This document shows positions 1 to 5,060 of a stretch of 10,613 bases of DNA, one piece after another; positions within the stretch are counted from its first letter, which is position 1; each line of letters starts with the position of its first letter. Below the pieces are notes generated by a model, which saw only the letters and a program-made list of their open reading frames with translations, was not told where the DNA came from and did not search any database. This stretch comes from JBGOTP01 sp041476545 (GTDB taxonomy: Bacteria; Acidobacteriota; Vicinamibacteria; Vicinamibacterales; CAVVIG01). The stretch is taken from assembly GCA_041476545.1 (NCBI GenBank), contig JBGOTP010000167.1, positions 1-10,613 on the forward strand. The letters run 5' to 3'. A program made the translations under genes and the position numbers.

Positions 1-168
1 CGCCTGACCGGCCGGGGCCATGCCCGGCTGGACGGTCGCAGACGTAGGCGGGGTTTGGGCGGGCTGCCGGCTCGCGCTCGTCGAACGTGAATCGTAGAGC
101 CTCTGCACCGTCGCCCCGAGCGCAAAGCACGCGATTCCGAGGATAAGACCACCAACCCGCTGCCTCAC
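1..168 (-). CDS. N-terminal fragment of an exported or membrane-anchored protein (cut by window edge)
   Basis: The reading frame stays open for 56 codons from a GTG at 168-166 to the window edge, so only the N-terminus is visible. An AAGGAGG ribosome binding site (179-173 on the minus strand) sits 4 nt before the GTG and decides the start. The protein opens with basic residues (RQR), then a hydrophobic stretch of about 15 residues (GGLILGIACFALGATV), as in a signal peptide or single membrane anchor. A Ser/Pro/Ala/Gln/Thr-rich segment follows (about residues 27-56), as in a periplasmic linker. There is a Cys in the hydrophobic stretch (GIAC), but it fits a lipobox poorly. It is divergent from the gene at 354. 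The domain that would identify it lies outside the window, so no function is proposed. Confidence 0.6.
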   Translation of the reverse strand, partial: MRQRVGGLILGIACFALGATVQRLYDSRSTSASRQPAQTPPTSATVQPGMAPAGQA

Positions 169-301
169 AACGCCTCCTTCGAGACGGGCTTCCGCCCATC
201 AGACGCGACAGGATTCTAGCGCAACTGGCGCGCCTGCGAACGCGACGCTCACGAGCACGGACGGCCCTCGAAACTCGGGTCACGAACGACCAATTGAGCG
301 G

Positions 302-307
302 TATCAT
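302..307 (+). promoter_or_regulatory. Possible -10 element for the plus-strand gene run
   Basis: TATCAT at 302-307 matches the sigma-70 -10 consensus at five of six positions. It lies about 45 bp before the GTG start at 354. The hexamer 17 bp upstream (279-284, GTCACG) is a poor -35 match, so this is a weak proposal. The rest of the 185-bp divergent gap (169-353) shows no other clear signal apart from the two ribosome binding sites. Confidence 0.22.
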
Positions 308-353
308 GAGGGCTTACTGACAAGGCTGGACGGCCGATCAAACAGGAGGGGTT

Positions 354-1424
354 GTGCAACAGCGGCATCTCTCAGCCGTGGCGATCTTCGTTGTCCTCGT
401 TGCGGCGATATCGCTCGCGGGCGTCACGGTCGCGGGTCAATCGGCCGCGCTCGCGGCCAAATCGTGGACGGCGCCTCGCGGACCCGATGGGCATCCCGAT
501 CTCACGGGCACGTGGGAACACAACGCCGCCACCCCGCTCGAGCGGCCCGACGAGCTGGCCGGCCGCGCGACGCTCACCAATGATGAAGTGGCGGCGATGA
601 AAGCGACGGCAGCCAAGCTGTTCGGAGGTGACGGCGATGCGGCGTTCGGGGACGCCATCTACGTTGCGACGCTTCGCAACGTCCTTGGCTCGCAGAAAGG
701 ATTCACGTCCCGGGATGTCACCACCGGCGACTACAACTCATTCTGGATTACCGGGCGATGGTTCGAGAATCGAACGTCGCTCATTACCGATCCCCCCAAT
801 GGGAAGATTCCGCCGTTCACCGCCGATGCGCAGAAGCGCCGGGCGGCCGCGGCGGAGTACCGCCGCCTTCACCCCTTCGACGGTCCGGAGGACATCGCGC
901 TCGGCGAGCGCTGCATCACCGGCAGCGTGCCGATGCTCGGCGCGGGGTACAACAACTACTATCAGATCGTTCAGACGCCCTCGATGGTCGCCATCGGCAT
1001 GGAGATGCGCCACGACACGCGCATGATTCCGATTGGCACCCGTCCGCATCTGCCAAAGACCGTGCACCTGTGGCTGGGCGATCCGATCGGCCACTGGGAG
1101 GGCGACACGCTCGTCGTCGATACGACCAATTTTCGAGACGACTCTCCGATTTCGGGAGGCGCCACCGGGAACACGCACCTGGTCGAGCGTCTCACGCGCG
1201 TCGCCCCCGAGACGCTCAAGTACGAAGTGACGCTCACGGATCCGATGACGTGGACGACACCCTGGACGGCCGTGCTCTATATGAAGAGCACGACCGATTC
1301 GATCTACGAATATGCCTGCCATGAGGGCAACGAAGCGATGGCGGGCACCCTCCGGGGCGCTCGCGTCGAGGAAAAGGCCGCGCGCGACAAGGCCAAGGCC
1401 GCGGGTCAGACAACCTCGAAGTAA
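354..1424 (+). CDS. Secreted protein of the acidobacterial 'DGxPDxxGxW' family, function unknown
   Basis: This 356-residue protein has a Sec-type signal peptide (hydrophobic residues about 8-28, likely cleaved near AGQS or ALAA). The GTG start is chosen because AGGAGG at 344-349 lies 4 nt before it; no ATG near the front is in frame. After the signal comes the family hallmark PRGPDGHPDLTGTW (41-54). Later conserved-looking blocks are LITDPPNGKIPPFT (143-156), ERCI (185-188), a YNNYYQIVQTP block (199-209), GHWEGDTLVVDTTNF (246-260), HLVERLTRV (275-283) and YEYACHEGNEAM (318-329). The Cys pair C187/C322 recurs in the downstream paralogue. I know such proteins as abundant, uncharacterised paralogues in Acidobacteriota and some Proteobacteria. 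The tail (about 338-356) is Lys/Ala-rich and probably disordered. The next gene starts 19 bp downstream. Confidence 0.85.
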   Translation: MQQRHLSAVAIFVVLVAAISLAGVTVAGQSAALAAKSWTAPRGPDGHPDLTGTWEHNAATPLERPDELAGRATLTNDEVAAMKATAAKLFGGDGDAAFGDAIYVATLRNVLGSQKGFTSRDVTTGDYNSFWITGRWFENRTSLITDPPNGKIPPFTADAQKRRAAAAEYRRLHPFDGPEDIALGERCITGSVPMLGAGYNNYYQIVQTPSMVAIGMEMRHDTRMIPIGTRPHLPKTVHLWLGDPIGHWEGDTLVVDTTNFRDDSPISGGATGNTHLVERLTRVAPETLKYEVTLTDPMTWTTPWTAVLYMKSTTDSIYEYACHEGNEAMAGTLRGARVEEKAARDKAKAAGQTTSK

Positions 1425-1443
1425 CGGGAGATTGGTCCAACCC

Positions 1444-2280
1444 ATGGTGGTCAAGATGCGGACTCCGATGGCCCTTGCGACTCGCCTGACGACGGCGGCC
1501 GTCTGCGCTGCCCTGCTGGCCGGCGCCGCACGACCCGGCTTCGGACAGGTGCGCGACGCAGTGCTGCGCACGACCGACGGCAAGCCCGACTTCAGCGGGA
1601 TCTGGCAGACCATGAACTCCGCAAACTGGGACCTGCAGGCGCACGCGGCGCGCCGCGGCGTCCTGGTCGCGCTTGGTGCCGCGTTCAGCGTTCCCGCGGG
1701 GCCGGGCGTCGTAGAGGGGAATGACATTCCGTATCTTCCGGCTGCAGCGGTCAGGAAGAATGCGAACGCGGAGAACTGGCTGGCGCGCGATCCCGAGGTC
1801 AAGTGCTTTCTGCCCGGCGTGCCGCGCATGACATACATGCCATATCCGTTTCAGATCGTGCAGGGGAAAGACGCCATTCTGATGGCGTCGGAGTTTGCGA
1901 GCGCCAGCCGGACCATCCGGTTCAACACCAGCGCCACGAGTCCGGCACCGGCGTGGATGGGATGGTCGGTTGGACGATGGGAGGGGAACACGCTCGTCGT
2001 CGACGTGACCGATCAGATGGAAGACACCTGGTTCGACCGAGCGGGGAATTTCCACAGCGACGCGCTGCACGTCGTGGAACGCTACTCCTTCATCGATCGC
2101 AACACGCTCAACTACGAGGCGACGATCGAGGATCCGAAGGTCTTCTCGCGGCCCTGGAAGATCAGCATGCCGATCTATCGGCACGTGGAGAAGAACGCCC
2201 AGGTCATGGAGTACAAGTGCGTGGAGTTCGCGGAAGAAGCGATGTACGGACACCTTCGCAAGCCGCCTTCGAATCCGTGA
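1444..2280 (+). CDS. Second secreted 'DGxPDxxGxW' family paralogue, function unknown
   Basis: This 278-residue protein is a shorter paralogue of the preceding one. It shares DGKPDFSGIW (45-54), GRWEGNTLVVDVTD (177-190), ALHVVERYSF (207-216), a TLNYEATIEDP block (221-231) followed by RPW, and a C-terminal YKCVEFAEEAMYG (257-269). C121 and C259 sit where C187 and C322 lie in the neighbour, which suggests a conserved disulfide or binding site. The ATG at 1444 gives a signal peptide with a basic start and hydrophobic core (residues about 9-29, ending near PGFGQ). The GGGAG at 1426-1430 is rather far away (13 nt), so in-frame ATGs at 1456 or 1468 remain possible. The reading frame is open upstream to 1312 inside the previous gene, but a start there would put 44 arginine-rich residues before the signal peptide. 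The 19-bp gap implies co-transcription with the gene at 354. Confidence 0.82.
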   Translation: MVVKMRTPMALATRLTTAAVCAALLAGAARPGFGQVRDAVLRTTDGKPDFSGIWQTMNSANWDLQAHAARRGVLVALGAAFSVPAGPGVVEGNDIPYLPAAAVRKNANAENWLARDPEVKCFLPGVPRMTYMPYPFQIVQGKDAILMASEFASASRTIRFNTSATSPAPAWMGWSVGRWEGNTLVVDVTDQMEDTWFDRAGNFHSDALHVVERYSFIDRNTLNYEATIEDPKVFSRPWKISMPIYRHVEKNAQVMEYKCVEFAEEAMYGHLRKPPSNP

Positions 2281-2299
2281 CACGCGGCGACAGGGTCGG

Positions 2300-2331
2300 T
2301 TGACGAGCCCGCAGCCCAACGCGTGTATGAT
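2300..2331 (+). promoter_or_regulatory. Possible internal promoter before the peroxiredoxin gene
   Basis: TTGACG (2300-2305, five of six to the -35 consensus) and TATGAT (2326-2331, five of six to the -10 consensus) lie in the 73-bp gap after the second paralogue. The 20-bp spacer is longer than the optimal 17, which lowers confidence. A transcript starting just downstream would have a short leader containing AAGGAG at 2341-2346. If real, it would let the peroxiredoxin and downstream genes be expressed apart from the two paralogues. Confidence 0.35.
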
Positions 2332-2353
2332 GAGACCCAAAAGGAGAATGGCA

Positions 2354-2959
2354 ATGAAACGTGTTCTCGTAGGCGCACTCCTGTGCGGTGTGATGACGCT
2401 TCCAGTGTTCGCCGCCCTGAAGTCAGGCGATAAAGCCCCGGACTTCTCGGCCAAGGCCTCCCTGGCGGGAAAGGAATTTACGTTTTCGCTGAAGGACGCG
2501 CTCAAGAAGGGACCGGTCGTGGTCTACTTCTACCCCTCGGCGTTCACCGGCGGCTGCAACATCGAAGCGCACGCCTTCGCCGAGAACAAGGAAAAGTTCG
2601 ACGCCGCCGGCGCGAGCATCATCGGCGTATCGGCCGACAGTATCGCCAGGCTCAACGCCTTCTCGGCCGACCCGCAATATTGCGCGGGCAAGATTGCAGT
2701 CGCGTCCGACCCGGACCAGGCGATCGCGAGGTCCTACAATCTGACGAAGATGGACATCAAGCCCGGCAGCATCAAGGACTCGCGCGGAGAGATGGTTGAC
2801 CACGAACTCACCGAGCGGACCACCTTCGTGATCACGCCCGACTACAAAGTGGCGGCGACTCTTTCGACCGCCGACGACAAGATCAGCCCCGCAGCGCACG
2901 TCGAAAAATCGCTCGCCGTGGTGACGCAACTCGCCAGCGCCAAGGCGGCAAAGCATTAG
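2354..2959 (+). CDS. Exported peroxiredoxin, BCP/PrxQ type (thiol peroxidase)
   Basis: This 201-residue protein should reduce hydrogen peroxide and organic hydroperoxides using a cysteine thiol. Export places it in the periplasm. The thioredoxin-fold core starts at about residue 24 (SGDKAPDF). VVVYFYPSAFTGGC (55-68) carries the peroxidatic site with P61, T65 and C68, matching the family PxxxTxxC pattern. C110 (PQYCAGK) is a possible resolving cysteine. R155 in ERTTFVI is the expected active-site arginine. Residues 1-20 (MKRVLVGALL to VFA) form a clean signal peptide, whereas textbook BCP proteins are cytosolic. The ATG at 2354 is preferred because AAGGAG (2341-2346) lies 7 nt upstream; the ATG at 2348 would leave only 1 nt. 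The next gene follows after 14 bp. Confidence 0.92.
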   Translation: MKRVLVGALLCGVMTLPVFAALKSGDKAPDFSAKASLAGKEFTFSLKDALKKGPVVVYFYPSAFTGGCNIEAHAFAENKEKFDAAGASIIGVSADSIARLNAFSADPQYCAGKIAVASDPDQAIARSYNLTKMDIKPGSIKDSRGEMVDHELTERTTFVITPDYKVAATLSTADDKISPAAHVEKSLAVVTQLASAKAAKH

Positions 2960-2973
2960 GGAGAGAGGTCCGT

Positions 2974-3522
2974 ATGAAACGTATTGCCCTGTTGGTCTTC
3001 GGTGTCGTGACGGTTTCGACCGGCGCGTTCGCACAAACGCCGGCCGACGCCATCGCCACGGCGCTCGCCGCCGCCCCGGCGAATTTACGCGAGGCGGCGA
3101 CGGTCATCAAGTGGAAGCCCGATTTCACCTACGACACGTTGAAGAAGGGAACGAACCGTCTGGTCTGCTACGACCGGTCGGGCTTTCCGGAACAGCAAGC
3201 GTACTCGATTGAGTGCACCAGTATCGCCAACCTCGACCGGGCCGCTCAGAATATCAAGTTCGAAGCGGTAGGCGACAAGGTCAAGACACAGGCAATGCTC
3301 GATGCGGCGGAAAAAGACGGCACGCGTGTGAAGCCGGAATTCGGGTCGGTGTGGTACCACATGATGGGCCCCGACCGGGAGCACGCTCGACCGCACATGA
3401 CCATTGCCGTGCCGGGTGCCACGACGCAGTCACTCGGACTGCCCGACAACGCCAGGCAGGGTGGGGTGTGGATCATGAATGCCGGCACCACGACGGCCCA
3501 CCTCATGACGCCGGGCGAATAG
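2974..3522 (+). CDS. Secreted protein of unknown function
   Basis: The 182-residue product has a convincing signal peptide (MKRIALLVFGVV to TGAFA, cleaved before QTPAD at about 20/21). The ATG is supported by GAGG within a purine-rich GGGAGAGAGG (2959-2968), 5 nt upstream. I do not recognise a named domain. Visible features are two cysteines, C65 (RLVCYDR) and C81 (SIECTS), which could form a disulfide outside the cytoplasm. There is also a His/Met-rich stretch, WYHMMG (127-132) and HARPHM (137-142), and a C-terminal GGVWIMNAGTTTAHLMTP (163-180). H129, H137, H141, H176 and nearby Met residues could bind metal, but that is speculation. It sits 14 bp after the peroxiredoxin gene, so the two are almost certainly co-transcribed and might work together. 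Confidence 0.8.
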   Translation: MKRIALLVFGVVTVSTGAFAQTPADAIATALAAAPANLREAATVIKWKPDFTYDTLKKGTNRLVCYDRSGFPEQQAYSIECTSIANLDRAAQNIKFEAVGDKVKTQAMLDAAEKDGTRVKPEFGSVWYHMMGPDREHARPHMTIAVPGATTQSLGLPDNARQGGVWIMNAGTTTAHLMTPGE

Positions 3523-3542
3523 AAGGCGTCACGTCACCACAG

Positions 3543-3569
3543 GGAGCCGGGATCGTCGATCCCGGCTCC
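3543..3569 (+). terminator. Perfect 12-bp hairpin with 3-nt loop (terminator or translation-control element)
   Basis: The arms GGAGCCGGGATC (3543-3554) and GATCCCGGCTCC (3558-3569) are perfectly complementary around the loop GTC. The hairpin starts 21 nt after the stop codon at 3522 and ends 8 nt before the ATG at 3578. No T-run follows on either strand, so it is not a textbook intrinsic terminator. It may attenuate or process the transcript, or affect translation of the next gene, which has no ribosome binding site of its own. Confidence 0.5.
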
Positions 3570-3577
3570 GCACAAAG

Positions 3578-3904
3578 ATGAAACATCTGATCTCGAGTCT
3601 ACTCGCAGGGGCCGCGCTGTCCGCGGCCCCTGGCAAACAGACGTTCACCGGTACAATCACCGACAACATGTGCGCACAGGCCGGTCATGCGCAGATGCGA
3701 ATGGGGCCAACGGACGCCGAGTGCACGACGGCCTGCATCAGTGCTCATGGCGCCACATACGTCCTCCATGACGGCAAGAATATCTACACGCTGAGCGACC
3801 AGCAGACGCCTGAAAAATTCGCGGCAAGAAAAGTGCGGGTCGTCGGTGCGCTGAACGCCAAGACCAAAACGATCCAGGTGGACTCGATTACTGCGGCAAA
3901 GTGA
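3578..3904 (+). CDS. Small secreted Cys/His/Met-rich protein (possibly DUF5818-like), function unknown
   Basis: This 108-residue protein has a short signal peptide (MKHLISSLLAGAALSAAP). Its core contains ITDNMCAQAGHAQMRMGPTD (27-46), then AECTTACISAHG (47-58). C32, H37, M40, M42, C49, C53 and H57 give a C-x4-H-x2-M-x-M-x6-C-x3-C-x3-H pattern that could bind copper or another metal, or form a disulfide; neither is shown. A beta-rich C-terminal half follows (YVLHDGKNIYTLSDQ, then KVRVVGALNAKTKTIQVDSI), resembling a small OB-like barrel. I recognise it as a type frequent in Acidobacteriota; the DUF5818 link is tentative. The ATG is the only plausible start, yet it lacks an AGGAGG-like site and lies 8 nt after a strong hairpin. 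Its stop overlaps a GTG of the next reading frame at 3901-3904. Confidence 0.83.
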   Translation: MKHLISSLLAGAALSAAPGKQTFTGTITDNMCAQAGHAQMRMGPTDAECTTACISAHGATYVLHDGKNIYTLSDQQTPEKFAARKVRVVGALNAKTKTIQVDSITAAK

Positions 3905-3921
3905 GGCGCGAGGTCAGGGCC

Positions 3922-4815
3922 ATGCGTCGAATGCTGTTTCTCGCCGTGTTGCTCGTTGGGGCACTCTGGGCCGTTCAGCCGCGTCTCGCTGCGCAGAAGC
4001 AAGGGCAACTCTTCGTCAGCCTCATTGACGCGAGCGGCGCGCCCGTAGTGGATCTCCAGCCCGGAGACGTGATGATTTCTGAAGACGGCGTCGTGTGTAA
4101 AACGCTGAAGCTGGAGCCCATCGATTGGCCGGTCAAGCTCCAGGTGCTGGTCGACAACGGGGGGAACAACACCAGTCCCATCACTCCCCTTCGTGACGGG
4201 CTCTCGGCGTTGTTCGAGCAGATCCACGACGGAGTCGAGATGTCGATGTACACGACATCGCCGCAACCGCGCACGATTGTGAAGCCGACGACCGACAAGC
4301 AGCAGCTCGTGAAAGGCATCGGGCGGATCCCGCCTGATGGGGGCGCCGGCGCGTTCCTCGATGCCCTCTTCGAAGCATCCGTCCGCACCGACCAGGACAG
4401 GACGCCGCACTTTCCGGTCGTGCTCATGGTCGGGTCTGATTTCGGACGATTCCAGACGAATGACAGGGACTATCAGAGGCTGCAGGAGAACATTCTCAAG
4501 CACGCGATGACGGTTCACATCGTCCTGATGTCGGCTGGCGCCACCGCTGTGGCGAGCGGAGGCGGTGGGCAAACCGAGATCGGGGCCGTCGTGACGAAGC
4601 TGAGCGGCGGGCGTTACGACACCGTCACGGCGACCCGGCTCTCCACGCTGCTGCGGGAAATCGGCAAGCAGATCGCGCAAAGCGCGGCTCGGGAGCGGCA
4701 TCAGTACCGCGTCACATACGAGCGCCCGGCCAACGCGAAGCCGACCTCGCAAGTCAGCGCGGCCATTGGACGCGAGGGCACGCCAGTGTTCACGGTCGAT
4801 GGACGCATTCCATAG
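3922..4815 (+). CDS. Exported VWFA-related protein (acidobacterial type) with degenerate MIDAS
   Basis: The 297-residue protein resembles the VWFA-related acidobacterial family. It has a signal peptide (MRRMLFLAVLLVGALWAVQP to LAAQ), then a beta-rich leader typical of the family (LFVSLIDASGAPVVDLQPGD, 30-49). The von Willebrand A-like fold begins at VKLQVLVDNG (71-80). The metal-binding site normally reads DxSxS, but here it is D78-N-G-G-N. The usual GGTALYDA is GGAGAFLDA (140-148), without the Thr. VVLMVGSDFG (166-175) matches the third conserved strand. Ion-dependent ligand binding may therefore be altered or lost. The ATG at 3922 has GAGG 8 nt upstream (3910-3913). A GTG at 3901, overlapping the previous stop, is an alternative that would add seven residues. 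Partners are unknown. Confidence 0.82.
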   Translation: MRRMLFLAVLLVGALWAVQPRLAAQKQGQLFVSLIDASGAPVVDLQPGDVMISEDGVVCKTLKLEPIDWPVKLQVLVDNGGNNTSPITPLRDGLSALFEQIHDGVEMSMYTTSPQPRTIVKPTTDKQQLVKGIGRIPPDGGAGAFLDALFEASVRTDQDRTPHFPVVLMVGSDFGRFQTNDRDYQRLQENILKHAMTVHIVLMSAGATAVASGGGGQTEIGAVVTKLSGGRYDTVTATRLSTLLREIGKQIAQSAARERHQYRVTYERPANAKPTSQVSAAIGREGTPVFTVDGRIP

Positions 4816-4930
4816 GGGTTGCGGACACGCTACAATCGAAGGTCCTTTGTCTGGAAAACGCCCTTACGGAGTCTCGACTCATCTCGCTGTACGGAAAAGC
4901 CCTGGCCTGAACATCGTGTCCGACTGCGGA

Positions 4931-4968
4931 TTTCAGGTTGGCGTCGCGCGAAGCGACCCAACCTGAAA
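4931..4968 (+). terminator. Long hairpin: 16-bp stem with one bulge, probable 3' end of the plus-strand transcript
   Basis: TTTCAGGTTGG (4931-4941) pairs with CCAACCTGAAA (4958-4968), and GTCGC (4943-4947) pairs with GCGAC (4953-4957). C4942 is bulged and the loop is GCGAA. The stem lies 115 bp after the VWFA stop codon and has no following T-run. A structural transcript end, an RNA-processing site or the end of a small RNA are all possible. The same structure forms on the minus strand. Confidence 0.45.
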
Positions 4969-5012
4969 CTCGGCCGATGGCATCCGCGTGAAGCGGCGCA
5001 GAGGAGAGAGAG

Positions 5013-5042
5013 CGAGGCCGGCCCCGGCCGGAGCCGGCCTCG
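5013..5042 (-). terminator. Hairpin after the DUF1552 gene, probable terminator of the minus-strand operon
   Basis: CGAGGCCGGC (5013-5022) and GCCGGCCTCG (5033-5042) form a perfect 10-bp GC-rich stem with a 10-nt loop. On the minus strand it begins 18 nt after the stop codon. It is followed by a pyrimidine-rich CTCTCTCTCCTCT, a weak substitute for the usual T-run. Position and polarity fit termination of the DUF1592-ankyrin-DUF1552 operon. Confidence 0.5.
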
Positions 5043-5060
5043 AGTGACTGCCTGTTCCCG

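Larger units (their letters stand above)
4816..5060. other. Convergent intergenic region with two inverted repeats
   Basis: These 245 bp lie between the plus-strand VWFA gene and the end of the minus-strand DUF1552 gene. Short open frames here have no ribosome binding site or recognisable content. The stretch holds a TACAAT hexamer (4831-4836), an imperfect direct repeat (GGAAAACGCCCT at 4853-4864, GGAAAAGCCCT at 4893-4903), a small palindrome GAGTCTCGACTC (4869-4880) and the two larger hairpins listed separately. A short non-coding transcript is possible but not established. Confidence 0.5.

Noticed and set aside
738..2505. Minus-strand frames of 366 and 423 codons opposite the two paralogues
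   Set aside because: They have no recognisable motifs and are His/Arg-rich; the plus strand carries signal peptides and family motifs throughout.
3784..4752. 322-codon minus-strand frame opposite the VWFA gene
   Set aside because: The Arg/His-rich sequence has no domain signature, and the plus-strand gene is well supported.
4816..5060. Riboswitch, attC site or CRISPR repeat in the convergent gap
   Set aside because: The inverted repeats lack the conserved boxes of riboswitch classes I know and the R/L boxes of attC. There is no regularly spaced direct repeat.
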